Source of the DNA: Flavobacteriales bacterium UBA1494
Lineage (GTDB): Bacteria > Bacteroidota > Bacteroidia > Flavobacteriales_E > Vicingaceae
Assembly: GCA_905182175.1 (NCBI GenBank)
Contig: CAJJAT010000001.1
Span: forward strand, 124,001 to 188,000
Reading direction: 5' to 3'
DNA length: 64,000 nucleotides
In this document: piece by piece, positions 27,221 to 37,092 of the stretch
Layout: every line of letters begins with the position of its first letter
How positions within the stretch are numbered: position 1 is the stretch's first letter
Translations under genes and position numbers: made by a program
Notes under the pieces: model-generated
Seen by the model: the letters and a program-made list of their open reading frames with translations, nothing else
The model's database searches: none
Told to the model about the DNA's origin: nothing

Positions 27221-27315
27221 AAATATAAACTCCCTTCTCCCCAATAACATCTCGTTAACTTTCTTAAGCTTTTAATTTGTTTTACTTTGGAAACCTTACC
27301 AAAGCCGAATAAATT

Positions 27316-29619
27316 ATGCTGAATCGAATATTAATTACCCTACTACTTATTTCTCCAATTATTGGTTGCGGACAAACGGAACCCAAACCAAGTAACAAAC
27401 AAGTTGATCAACTAAATTTAAAAATCGATGGTTGGGCAGAAGATTTTGTAATCCCCGGTACAGCAGTTGCCATTATCGAAAACGGAGAAATTGTGTTACA
27501 AAAGGGCTATGGTTACGCCGATGTGAAGAATCAAATTAAAATTTCAACTCAAACGGGATTTAACATTGCCTCTATTTCTAAAACAGTTACTGCTTGGGGA
27601 GTGATGAAGTTGGTTGAACAGGGTAAATTAAATTTAGACAGTCCTGCAGAGTCTTATTTAACTAGATGGAATTTACCAGAATCAGAATACAGTACTAAAA
27701 AAGTAACCATTCGACGCTTGTTAAGCCATACCGCAGGTTTGTCATTGCATGGTTACCCAGGTTATGCACCAAAAGATACCTTACCGACACTAGAAGAATC
27801 TCTTTCTGGATCGACCAAGGGGTCAGGTGATGTGAGGTTAATTATGGAGCCTGGAACGTATTATCAATACTCAGGTGGGGGGTTTACCCTACTTCAGTTA
27901 ATTATTGAAGAGGTTACCGGTATATCGTTTGAGAATTACATGGAAAAGGAAATTCTTCTTCCATTAAAAATGACCAACAGCAGCTTTACGATTGATCAAC
28001 GAATTCTTAAAAATTCATCGGCAGAGCACAATGCTTTTGGAGAAAAGATAAATTTTGAATTATTTACAGCAAAAGCTGCTGCAGGATTTCAAACGACAAT
28101 TGAAGATTTAAGCAAGTTTGCCTTAGCTTGTTTGGATACAAACAATTCATACCAACAAGTGCTAAAGAGTTCTACATTAAAACAAATGGCAACTGATGAA
28201 GGTGCTGCTAAAGGTCGTTATGGCTTAGGTTTTTCTGTAGAATATTTCAACGGAAATGAAGTGAAAATAATAGGACATAATGGCTCGAACGATGGTTGGC
28301 AAGCTGCGTTGCGTTTAAATCAAAAAACTGGCGACGGTATTATTATACTCACCAACAGTGCCAATGGAAGCGACCTTATAGCCCAAGTATATTGCGATTG
28401 GATGGATTGGTCACAAAAGGTGTGGATGGGAAACCGCTCAGCAAAATCTATTACACCTCTATTCATCCGCACCTACAAAAAAGAAGGTATCGAAAGGGTA
28501 CTATCTACCTTCAAGACCATTAAAAAAAATCAAGATAAAGAGTATTATTACGATGAGCATCATTTAAACTTGTTTGGTTATGAGCTTCTTTGGAAAGGAA
28601 AAGTTAAAGACGCCGTAAAACTATTTAAAATCGTGGTTGAAGAATATCCTTACTCTTTCAATGCCTATGATAGCTACGCAGAAGCTTTATTGGCTGATGG
28701 TCAACGAGCGGAAGCAATCAAAAACTATACGCTTTCTGTTCAAATGAACCCTAAAAACGATAATGGCAAGGAAATTCTCATCAAGGAAGGAGTAAATGTA
28801 GATAGCATTAAACCGTTCGCAACTGAAGAAGAGATGAAAAAGCTTACAGGATTATACACCTCGAACGAAAAAAGTAAGACCGAATGGAACGTTCATTTGG
28901 AATTTAGTCATGGTGGATTGTTACTTAAAGACAGAGGAATGAATACGGCCCTTGTCCCACTTGGTAATAACAAGTTTGTTAATCCAAGACACCAAGGACC
29001 TCATGATAATGGCTTGCTCGTATTTAATGGAAAAGCCAACAACAAAGTTGAACTGAAAATGTACGACAAGTACTCATTGAGGAAAATAGATGAAAACCTA
29101 CTGGAGACTAAAGATACCTGGGGTCAAGAAATTTTTGTGTTTCCATTGAATTTTGCCCGAGACATAAATTACAAGGGATTTGAAGATGTTCGCTTTCCAA
29201 AAGGTTGGAGCAATAAGGATACAACAACATTTTGGTCGTATGCAGGTGCTTGGAGCATTAATGAAGAAAAGGTTTTCACCAAGAAAGAACTAAATGCCGT
29301 GTGGAGACTGTATTTTGATGGCCTAATGAACGACGTTAATAAAATTCAAGGTGCAAAATTAGAAAAAACTGTTGCAAATTTTGAGGTAGAGAAAACCACA
29401 AAAAACTCCACCCATTTTACAGGAAAATTGAGAGTTGTGAACGCATTTGGTGCAAATGAGCCCATTGAACTGCATGCAAAAGTCGAACAGCGCATTTGCC
29501 CAAGTAGTAAGAGGTCTTTTGTTTTGTTCAAGTTCTCCCCTTCTGCATTCAATCAAGAAGTTTGGAAAGAACTTGACGCTATTATTCTACTAAATAACCT
29601 GTGTTCAGCAAGTAAATAA
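27316..29619 (+). CDS. Class C beta-lactamase-fold serine hydrolase with TPR and C-terminal extension, lipoprotein
   Basis: 767 residues, with a signal peptide and lipobox ending IIGC (Cys18). The beta-lactamase/penicillin-binding fold spans about residues 30-370. Its Ser-x-x-Lys is S86-ISK89, the Tyr motif reads Y-S-G (YQYSGGG), and HNG replaces the KTG triad. Residues about 370-490 look like TPR-type helices (DAVKLFKIVVEEYPYSFNAYDSYAEAL). The remaining ~270 residues are beta-rich and unassigned. Such proteins are usually esterases or D-aminopeptidase-like hydrolases, not true beta-lactamases. A second, shorter member lies at 51304-52401. No operon partner is clear; a lipoprotein follows after 47 bases. 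Confidence 0.88.
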   Translation: MLNRILITLLLISPIIGCGQTEPKPSNKQVDQLNLKIDGWAEDFVIPGTAVAIIENGEIVLQKGYGYADVKNQIKISTQTGFNIASISKTVTAWGVMKLVEQGKLNLDSPAESYLTRWNLPESEYSTKKVTIRRLLSHTAGLSLHGYPGYAPKDTLPTLEESLSGSTKGSGDVRLIMEPGTYYQYSGGGFTLLQLIIEEVTGISFENYMEKEILLPLKMTNSSFTIDQRILKNSSAEHNAFGEKINFELFTAKAAAGFQTTIEDLSKFALACLDTNNSYQQVLKSSTLKQMATDEGAAKGRYGLGFSVEYFNGNEVKIIGHNGSNDGWQAALRLNQKTGDGIIILTNSANGSDLIAQVYCDWMDWSQKVWMGNRSAKSITPLFIRTYKKEGIERVLSTFKTIKKNQDKEYYYDEHHLNLFGYELLWKGKVKDAVKLFKIVVEEYPYSFNAYDSYAEALLADGQRAEAIKNYTLSVQMNPKNDNGKEILIKEGVNVDSIKPFATEEEMKKLTGLYTSNEKSKTEWNVHLEFSHGGLLLKDRGMNTALVPLGNNKFVNPRHQGPHDNGLLVFNGKANNKVELKMYDKYSLRKIDENLLETKDTWGQEIFVFPLNFARDINYKGFEDVRFPKGWSNKDTTTFWSYAGAWSINEEKVFTKKELNAVWRLYFDGLMNDVNKIQGAKLEKTVANFEVEKTTKNSTHFTGKLRVVNAFGANEPIELHAKVEQRICPSSKRSFVLFKFSPSAFNQEVWKELDAIILLNNLCSASK

Positions 29620-29666
29620 GCAACACCAATTTGTCTACCGATAAAAACAACCTCAACCCAAAAGCC

Positions 29667-30626
29667 ATGTTAAAAGAAAAACTTTTAGTAATTACGCTGA
29701 CCATAAGCTTGGTTCTAATCAATGCTTGTGGTCAAAATAAAGTAGCTGAAATAGAAGTTCAGAATAATCTGAATGTTGAAGCTGTTGCAGTAAATGAAGT
29801 AAAAAAGCCTGCGCATAGAGAACTTCACAAATACGGCGGATGGTATTGCCCTGATAACCTGCGTGGCTTCCCTCCTATAGACATTCAAAATTTTGAGCAA
29901 GTTAGTGTGATTAGGGATCGTCTGCCAACAAAAGAGGAAACAAGAACTGGAGCTTCTCTCATGTTTTTTGACCCTACTGAATTTCCTAATGCAACGCCAT
30001 TGGACATAAAGCTGCCGAGCGTTGCAAAAATCTATTCTTTCCAATCTAACATGGAAGAACTAGTAATTGTTATCCAAGCTGTTGTATCTGGGAAGGATAC
30101 AGTTGTAGGATTCCGCTACCCCAACGGTGGAAATGGAACATCTTGTTTTCAAGAAGTTACATTCCTTTCAGACAATGAAGTGAAGAAAATTGGCCCTGCA
30201 CCTTTTGTTTACGTTAGCACAGAAATTGCCGCTTCAAAGCAAGAAATATGGAATGCCATTACACAAACAAAATACATGAAAGATTTAGCTGTAATATTTG
30301 ATAAAGCAGCGTTTTTCGAATCCGATTGGAATAATGAATCATCGACAAAACTGAATTTCAATGCTTTTGGAATGAAAGCCAGAGGTGTGGTCTCTTCTCT
30401 ATGGGGCAATCTATATATTCATATAGATTACGATACTAACGATTTTCATTCTTCTGAAAAGATGTTAGTTTTTGCAAATGAAAAAAATGATTCAGCTTAC
30501 ATACATTTTGTTTCAGGTCCGCACCCTTCAGGTTTTGAACAAGAAAATGAAAAGTGGAAGAATTGGCTTGCGGAAGTGAAAGGATTAAGTGAGAATAGCA
30601 AGTGGATTCGAAACTATACTAAGTAA
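29667..30626 (+). CDS. Lipoprotein with SRPBCC (START/AHSA1-like) C-terminal domain
   Basis: The start at 29667 gives the signal peptide MLKEKLLVITLTISLVLINAC with lipobox INAC; an upstream ATG (29631) would add a hydrophilic leader before it and is less likely. Residues about 60-180 form an uncharacterised domain beginning HKYGGWYCPDNLRGFPP. Residues about 190-290 (YVSTEIAASKQEIWNAITQTKYMKDLAVI) have the opening helix and strand pattern of SRPBCC ligand-binding proteins, unusual on an exported lipoprotein. The function is unknown. The gene is 47 bases from the serine hydrolase gene and may be cotranscribed with it. Confidence 0.75.
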   Translation: MLKEKLLVITLTISLVLINACGQNKVAEIEVQNNLNVEAVAVNEVKKPAHRELHKYGGWYCPDNLRGFPPIDIQNFEQVSVIRDRLPTKEETRTGASLMFFDPTEFPNATPLDIKLPSVAKIYSFQSNMEELVIVIQAVVSGKDTVVGFRYPNGGNGTSCFQEVTFLSDNEVKKIGPAPFVYVSTEIAASKQEIWNAITQTKYMKDLAVIFDKAAFFESDWNNESSTKLNFNAFGMKARGVVSSLWGNLYIHIDYDTNDFHSSEKMLVFANEKNDSAYIHFVSGPHPSGFEQENEKWKNWLAEVKGLSENSKWIRNYTK

Positions 30627-30866
30627 ACTCAATTAAATGTTGCTTTATTTTTTTACTAGGTCTTACTATTTTTCATTCCTGCAAACTGTTTACATACCAC
30701 TAGGCGCTGTTGCTATCAAAACAGCCAGCTAAATACAACAATAATTAAAAGGTGAAATGGCTGTTTAAAAATGTATTATATTTATATTTCGTAAAACAAA
30801 TTAAACAAAGAAGATTCTAGGAATCAAGAGAATATTTGATGCTCCTAGCATTTAAGAACTACAAAA

Positions 30867-31769
30867 GTGCGAGTAAAAAAAGCATTCGTCATATCTATTC
30901 TATCAATTTTCGCTATGGTAGTTAACGGCCAAAACTATCTTGATGTATTTAAGCTTAACTATGCTACAACTGGTCAGAATAAATTTGATTCGTCAAATGC
31001 TAGTACCTCTTTAAATGAAATGAATGGAGATTTAACTATTCCATTTCCCGTCAATAACAAATTCACGATTTTAAGTGGTCTTTCGCATGAAATGACAACC
31101 GCTTCATTTAACCCAGATAGAAAGCAATAAACACTAACAGGATTGACCTTAAAACTGGGAGCAAATGTAAAACACAGCAACAAGTGGAGCGGAACGTACT
31201 TATTGCTTCCAAAAATTTCATCTGACTTAAAAAACGTTGGCGGTCAAGATTTCCAATTTGGTGCAGCCGTTCTACTAAAATATACAAAATCGGATGATTT
31301 GAATTACAGGTTTGGGGTGTATGCAAATCGTGAGTTATTTGGACCTTTGATTGTGCCCATATTTGGGTTGTACTACTTAAGCTCCAACGACAAATTTGAA
31401 GTAAAAATATTAATTCCACTTTCTGCTGATTTTAATTACTCCATCACAGAACATATTCGAATTGGACTCGATGCTAAAGGTCAGCTAAGAACCTATAATT
31501 TAAATACCCGAATTGGTGATGAGACCAGCCGCTATGCTGCAAGAGCAACTAATGACATTTACTCCTACTTTCAGTATGGACTAGAAAACGGAATTAACTT
31601 CCAAGTAGGTGTTGGGAGGTCAATTGGTAGATCCTACCGTATATTTGACGAGAAAGTTTCAGTTGGCATTCCGCTCGCCTATTTTGGCGATAATCGGGAA
31701 CAGCTCAATATCGATTTCGAAGATAGTTGGTTGTTCAAAATTGGAGCTTTCTATCGGTTAAAGTTGTAA
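30867..31769 (+). pseudogene. DUF6268-like outer membrane beta-barrel gene with one in-frame stop
   Basis: A GTG start at 30867 leads a signal peptide (ending VVNGQ) and 88 codons, then TAA at 31128-31130. The same frame stays open to 31769, and both halves read as one protein: amphipathic strands such as FTILSGLSHEMTT, TLKLGANVKHSNKWS, FRFGVYANRELFG-type strands, and DSWLFKIGAFYRLKL at the C-terminus ending in a hydrophobic residue. The sequence resembles DUF6268-type barrels of unknown function. Apart from the single TAA the frame is undamaged (300 codons), so loss is recent or the stop is a sequencing error. The lipoprotein MBL gene follows 18 bases later. Confidence 0.7.
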
Positions 31770-31787
31770 TTCAATTCAATAATTAAT

Positions 31788-32825
31788 ATGACACTCTTTC
31801 TAAGACACAGTTCTTACTTTATTCTTTCATCGCTACTACTCGCATCTTGTAATCAGAAAAAAGAAGTTGAAGCAAAAAAAAATGAGCAAACAGTTATTGA
31901 AATGAATGACAGCAGTTCGATTTCCAAAACAGCAGAAGACGCACCCAGACATCAAACAACAAAAACTAGATTAGTTATTCTCGGTACAATTCAAGATGCC
32001 GGCTCTCCTCAAATAACTTGCAAAAAGTCGTGCTGCGAAGGTTTATTCGAGGACCCTGACCAACGCAGGAAAGTAGTTTCGTTGGGTTTAATAGATGCTC
32101 TGAATAACACAACCTATTTATTTGAAGCAACTCCTGACATTGGCAGCCAAGTTAAAAAGCTAACTCAATTAGAGACAAACAGCGAAAGCGAAATGGTAGA
32201 CGGCATTTTTCTAACGCATGCACACATGGGCCATTATACAGGTTTAATGTACTTAGGTAAAGAAGCTATGGATGCCAAGAATACCCCAGTTTACGCCATG
32301 CCTCGCATGAAAAGCTTTTTAGAAAACAATGGCCCTTGGAGTCAATTGTTAGTAAGAGAAAACATTCACATAAATGCGTTGCGGTCAGATTCAAGTGTTC
32401 AACTCTCTAATGGACTAAAAGTAACGCCTTTTTTAGTTCCCCACAGAGATGAATTTTCAGAAACCGTGGGCTACAAAATTGAAGGACCCAATAAAAGCGC
32501 TTTGTTCATACCAGACATCGACAAATGGGAAAAGTGGAGCAAAGACATTGTTACAGAAATAAGAAAAGTTGATTATGCTTTTTTAGATGCAACTTTTTTT
32601 GATGCGAAGGAATTGAATAATCGAGACATTTCACAGATTCCACATCCGTTTATAATAGAGAGTTTAGAAAAGTTCGGGGACCTAAATAAAATTGATAAAC
32701 AGAAGGTTATTTTCATTCATTTTAACCATACCAACCCTGTTATTGACAGAACGAGCAAAGCATACAAATTAACGACACTAAAAGGCTTTAGAATTGCACA
32801 AATAAATGAGCAATTTGAATTGTAA
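31788..32825 (+). CDS. MBL-fold metallo-hydrolase lipoprotein (PqqB-like)
   Basis: 345 residues with a signal peptide ending in LLASC, so a lipoprotein. The metallo-beta-lactamase-fold signature LTHAHMGHYTGL gives the main metal-binding motif (H-x-H-x-x-H), followed by the later histidines in VPHRDEF and FIHFNHTNP. The N-terminal TCKKSCCEGLFEDPDQRR cluster and the overall order resemble PqqB, an MBL-fold protein of pyrroloquinoline quinone synthesis, but PqqB is not a lipoprotein and no other pqq gene is in the window. It is best called a secreted MBL-fold hydrolase of unknown substrate. It follows the broken barrel gene by 18 bases. Confidence 0.83.
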   Translation: MTLFLRHSSYFILSSLLLASCNQKKEVEAKKNEQTVIEMNDSSSISKTAEDAPRHQTTKTRLVILGTIQDAGSPQITCKKSCCEGLFEDPDQRRKVVSLGLIDALNNTTYLFEATPDIGSQVKKLTQLETNSESEMVDGIFLTHAHMGHYTGLMYLGKEAMDAKNTPVYAMPRMKSFLENNGPWSQLLVRENIHINALRSDSSVQLSNGLKVTPFLVPHRDEFSETVGYKIEGPNKSALFIPDIDKWEKWSKDIVTEIRKVDYAFLDATFFDAKELNNRDISQIPHPFIIESLEKFGDLNKIDKQKVIFIHFNHTNPVIDRTSKAYKLTTLKGFRIAQINEQFEL

Positions 32826-33089
32826 TGTGAAACAATTAATAAAAAACATTTTCTTATAAAATTTTAAATTACTCACGATTATGTACTAACGAAAAGAAAC
32901 TATACCCAGATTTGCTATACTTTTTAGAACGAAGATATACTTGAGTTCAACACTCAGTCACTTGTTGACTGTTTTGATTTAACCAATTATTATTGCAAAA
33001 TATTCGTGTTAATTCTGTTAAATATTTCACTATCCTTGCCCTTCACAGTTTTAATTATTCAGTAAAAATCATTTTTTAATTCAATTTAT

Positions 33090-33540
33090 AACAAAGAATC
33101 ACGACCATTTATTAACAATGTTTGGATATACAGCTAGATTGTACTCTGCGATTAGTTCTTGAAGAATAATCCAAACAAATTAAGCACTTTAATAAAATAG
33201 AAAATTTGTGTTTAAAAAATTGAAGTAAAAAATTATGGCAATTTGTTACTACTTAATTATCGAATTACTTAAGCCTGAAATTATGCTATATTATTTTCTA
33301 TAAATATGACGAACATTAACAAAACCATTTGTTAACAACATTCGTACAAATATTTTAAGATACAGCTAGATTATACTCTGTGATTAGTTTTGAAGAATAA
33401 TCCAAACAAATTAACTACTTTACTTAAGTTGAAAATTTATATTTTTAAAATTGAGGCAAAAGAACATAGCAACCGGTTACTACTTGGTTATCAAGTTACC
33501 TAAACATAAAATTATGCTATATTATTTTCTATAAACATGA
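33090..33540 (+). repeat. Tandem duplication of the leader before the SiaB-like gene
   Basis: Two imperfect copies lie head to tail, roughly 33090-33309 and 33310-33540. Shared blocks include ACAGCTAGATT...ACTCTG, GAAGAATAATCCAAACAAAT and ATTATGCTATATTATTTTCT, offset by 231 bases, with a region of indels near the front (offset 220). Copy 2 ends in the ATG of the 33537 gene; copy 1 ends in an equivalent ATG (33306-33308) followed by only eight more codons. The rest of the gap 32826-33536 is AT-rich with nothing else recognisable. Confidence 0.85.
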
Positions 33541-34631
33541 AGGATATTTACAATTCCTTTTCGAAATCTACTGTTAGCATTAGTTATCTAGGAAAGACTG
33601 ATGACGAAATAACAGGACGATTGATTCAATTGGCAGAGTCATATTTACAAAATATGGAAGGCTTAAATTACCTTTCAAGAAGAGTCCCTTTTCTGATTGC
33701 CGAAAGCTTTCAAAATGTTGTCCGCCATGGAAGCCAACCAAATAATCAATTAAATAGAAGTCTTGAAACAGACCTTTTCCAAATCTATATATTACACGAT
33801 AGAGTTATTTTATGCGCTGCAAATCAAATTAAGAATAAAAATGTTGCCGCATTAGATGCTAGAATAAATAACTTGAACTCACTGGATAAAGAAGAGTTAA
33901 AAGAATTATGGAAGCATACAATAACAAAAGATGACTTTTCCGACAAGGGTGGAGCAGGCCTTGGCTTGATTGAAATGGCACGAAAAAGTCGCATGCCAAT
34001 TATAAAAAAGTTTGTAAAACTTAATGAAAAAACATCTCTATTTTTTTTAGGTATAGAAATCTTAAAAAAAGATACTACCCATGAGTCAACCTTTAACCTT
34101 TCTCAAACTGAAAAGCTGTACAATAATTTTGTAAAAGATGGAGTGATTCTCCAATACAATGGACATTTTTCAGAAGAAACAAATGCGCCTCTTATTGAAA
34201 TTATTCAAAATAATCTTATCAGGCAAGGTGCGATGAGCGCCAATGCAACTGAGAATCTATCTGTGATTTCGTGGCTTATGAAAAAGTCATCGAAACATGG
34301 CGTGATTATAAACGAATTGAGAGAAGGTATTTTCAGCATTCGTAAAATTCATGATGAACTGTTCATTTATTGCGGCAATTTTATTAATTACGAAAGCCAT
34401 AGAGAGTTCAAACAACAATTAGAAAGACTTAAATCAATGAGCCTTGAAGCACTGGAGCAAGAACAAAATTTACGAAGAAAAGAAACAGAGTTGTCCGGGA
34501 ATGGCGATGCAGATCTAGGTTTTTTAGGCATCGCGATATCTACCAAAAACACATTCGAATTTTCTTTTAAAAAGATGGCTAACAATCTTTACTTCTACTC
34601 CATTGAAATTAAACTGAAAGACATTCGATAG
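33537..34631 (+). CDS. SiaB family protein kinase-like protein (DUF6272), tandem-domain
   Basis: 364 residues. The first ~185 residues match SiaB-type HATPase-like kinases: an N-box-like AESFQNVVRHG (residues 55-65) and a G-box DKGGAGLGLIEMAR (about 135-148). The second half (about 192-364) repeats the layout (NNFVKDGVILQYNGHF start, GNGDADLGFLGIAIS in place of the G-box, then FSFKKM...FYSIEI) but with altered key residues. SiaB phosphorylates SiaC in a partner switch controlling diguanylate cyclase and stress/biofilm outputs in other bacteria; no SiaC, SiaA or GGDEF gene is in this window. The leader before it is duplicated. Function is inferred from the family. Confidence 0.75.
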   Translation: MKDIYNSFSKSTVSISYLGKTDDEITGRLIQLAESYLQNMEGLNYLSRRVPFLIAESFQNVVRHGSQPNNQLNRSLETDLFQIYILHDRVILCAANQIKNKNVAALDARINNLNSLDKEELKELWKHTITKDDFSDKGGAGLGLIEMARKSRMPIIKKFVKLNEKTSLFFLGIEILKKDTTHESTFNLSQTEKLYNNFVKDGVILQYNGHFSEETNAPLIEIIQNNLIRQGAMSANATENLSVISWLMKKSSKHGVIINELREGIFSIRKIHDELFIYCGNFINYESHREFKQQLERLKSMSLEALEQEQNLRRKETELSGNGDADLGFLGIAISTKNTFEFSFKKMANNLYFYSIEIKLKDIR

Positions 34632-34929
34632 TTTCAATAGGTTGGAGAAAATACCGCTTCCCTATTTTTTTGATCACAAACCATCCTACTTCATTGCAAT
34701 TAAGACCCTTTTACCAATTTGCCGTTTTAAAGTACCATCAATTAATAAAGGACGTATATTCTAAATTTGGGCAATAACATTTCTGAAGAATAAATAAGTC
34801 AAACGGCCGTTGCACTTTTGTTGATCACAGGTCTTCTTTACCTTACAAGAAAATATTATCTTTAAGCTTCTTACATCAAATGTCCCTTGGCCTTAGTAGC
34901 CATCAATTAGTTCAACTATACTTTACACC

Positions 34930-37092
34930 ATGACACATATTTCAAAAACAAAAAAGGCGCTACTACTATTGGCAAGTGCGGTTACCTTTGTAAGTTGTAA
35001 TACTATGAATGAAAAAGCAGAAGAATCGGCAGAGCTCGTGGTAGAGAATGCATTGCTAAAAGAATGGACCGGCCCTTATGGAGGTGTTCCGGCTTTTGAC
35101 TTGATGAAAATTGAAGATGTAAAGGCAGCTATGCTCACAGGAATGGAGTTAAATCTAGAAGACATTGAAGTCATAGCAAACAATGCAGATGCTCCTACTT
35201 TTGAAAACACCATTGCAGAAATGGAACGTGCAGGACAAGAACTGGATAGAGGCTTTGCTTATTATGGTATTTTGAGTGCTAATATGTCTTCTCCAGAATT
35301 TCGAGACATTCAAACTGAATTGGCTCCCTTATTCTCGGAGTTTGAATCTAAAATCACACAAAATGAAAAATTATTTCAGCGCATAAAATCGGTGTATGAC
35401 GCTTCTCTAGAAAAGCCTCTTGACAAAGACCAGCAAAGAGTGGTAGATTTAACGTACAAAAGATTTGCTATGAATGGAGCAGAACTAAGCCCTGAGAAGA
35501 AAGCAAGTTACGCAGCCATAAATAAAGAATTATCCAGTCTTTACACCAAATTTTCCAACAACGTATTACACGACGAAGAGAATTACGTCACCTATTTAAC
35601 TGAAGAGCAATTAGAAGGCCTATCTGAAGGTTTCATTAAATCTGCCGCAAGGATAGCAACAAATAAAGGACAAGAAGGAAAGTATGCCATTACGAATAGT
35701 CGTTCCTCGATGGATCCTTTCTTAACTTACTCTACTGAGCGAGAGTTACGCCAACAAGTTTGGACCAATTACTACTCAAGAGGAGACAATAACGACGAAT
35801 ACGACAACAACGAATTAATTGCAGACATTTTAAAACTACGCCGTAAACGAGTAGAGCTTTTAGGACATAAAAACTTTGCAGAATGGCGTCTACAAGATAG
35901 AATGGCGAAGACTCCGGAAAACGCTATGGATTTAATGGAAGCGGTTTGGCCTGCTGCCATTGCTAGAGTTGCAGAAGAAGTTGCAGACATGCAAGCCGTT
36001 GCAATCGCATATGGAGATGACATTAGTATCGAATCTTGGGATTACCGCTTTTATGCGGAAAAAGTTCGCAAAGAAAAGTACGATCTAAACTCTGATGAAG
36101 TAAAACAATACCTGCAATTAGATAAGCTGACAGAAGCAATGCATTACGTTGCAGGCAGGTTGTTTAACTATAATTTCACACCAATTCCTGAAGGCACTAT
36201 TCCTGTTTATCAGGAAGATGTGAAGGTTTGGGAAGTAACAGACAAAACAAGTGGAGATAACATAGGACTTTGGTACTTGGACCCTTACGCTAGAGAAGGT
36301 AAACGTTCAGGAGCTTGGGCAAATACTTTTAGAGGCCACTCCTCTTTCGATGGCGAGAAAAATGTACTGGCCACCAACAATTCAAACTTTGTAAAACCAG
36401 CACCCGGCGAAGCATTGCTTATTTCTTGGGACGATGCAACTACTTTCTTTCACGAATTTGGTCATGCTTTGCACTTCTTCTCTTCTACTGTAAAGTACCC
36501 AACCTTAAACGGTGGTGTTAGAGATTACACGGAGTTTCAATCACAATTACTAGAGCGTTGGTTGTCTACCGATGAAGTCATCAACAACTATTTAGTACAC
36601 AACGAAACTGGAGAGCCTATGCCGGCAGAATTAGTAGCAAAAATTAAAAATGCAGCAACTTTTAATCAAGGCTTCTCAACCACGGAGTATTTGGCTTCGG
36701 CAATTATGGATATGAAATTCCATGTAGCAGACCCAACAAAGATTGATGTAGACAAATTTGAGCGTGAAACACTTGCCGAATTAAACATGCCAAAAGAATT
36801 ACCAATGCGGCACAGAACGCCTCATTTTGGACATGTATTTTCGGGCGAAGGTTATGCTACAGCTTACTACGGTTACATGTGGGCAGATGTTTTAACAGCT
36901 GATGCTTCTGAGGCGTTTGCAGAGGCTCCAGGAGGTTTCTACGATGAACAAATGGCTGCCAAATTAGTCAAGTATTTGTTCGCTCCACGAAACTCAATGG
37001 ACCCCGCAGAAGCATATCGATTGTTTAGAGGACGTGATGCAAAAATTGAGGCATTGATGAGAGATAGAGGTTTTCCAGTAACCACAGAATAA
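34930..37092 (+). CDS. M3 family peptidyl-dipeptidase (Dcp-like), lipoprotein
   Basis: 720 residues. The signal peptide ends in FVSC, so it should be lipid-anchored. It has the M3 zinc motif HEFGHALH at residues 508-515, with the third ligand expected in the downstream Glu of the family. The N-terminal helical part (TFENTIAEMERAGQEL, residues about 80-95) and ending YRLFRGRDAKIEALMRDRGF are typical of peptidyl-dipeptidase Dcp, which removes dipeptides from the C-termini of short peptides, probably in the periplasm for nutrition. Many Dcp proteins of this phylum are exported lipoproteins. It stands alone; the 298 bases before it (34632-34929) hold nothing recognisable. Confidence 0.95.
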   Translation: MTHISKTKKALLLLASAVTFVSCNTMNEKAEESAELVVENALLKEWTGPYGGVPAFDLMKIEDVKAAMLTGMELNLEDIEVIANNADAPTFENTIAEMERAGQELDRGFAYYGILSANMSSPEFRDIQTELAPLFSEFESKITQNEKLFQRIKSVYDASLEKPLDKDQQRVVDLTYKRFAMNGAELSPEKKASYAAINKELSSLYTKFSNNVLHDEENYVTYLTEEQLEGLSEGFIKSAARIATNKGQEGKYAITNSRSSMDPFLTYSTERELRQQVWTNYYSRGDNNDEYDNNELIADILKLRRKRVELLGHKNFAEWRLQDRMAKTPENAMDLMEAVWPAAIARVAEEVADMQAVAIAYGDDISIESWDYRFYAEKVRKEKYDLNSDEVKQYLQLDKLTEAMHYVAGRLFNYNFTPIPEGTIPVYQEDVKVWEVTDKTSGDNIGLWYLDPYAREGKRSGAWANTFRGHSSFDGEKNVLATNNSNFVKPAPGEALLISWDDATTFFHEFGHALHFFSSTVKYPTLNGGVRDYTEFQSQLLERWLSTDEVINNYLVHNETGEPMPAELVAKIKNAATFNQGFSTTEYLASAIMDMKFHVADPTKIDVDKFERETLAELNMPKELPMRHRTPHFGHVFSGEGYATAYYGYMWADVLTADASEAFAEAPGGFYDEQMAAKLVKYLFAPRNSMDPAEAYRLFRGRDAKIEALMRDRGFPVTTE

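Noticed and set aside
31788-32825. pqqB of a PQQ biosynthetic cluster
   Set aside because: Only the fold and a few motifs match; there is no pqqA, C, D or E nearby and the protein is a lipoprotein.
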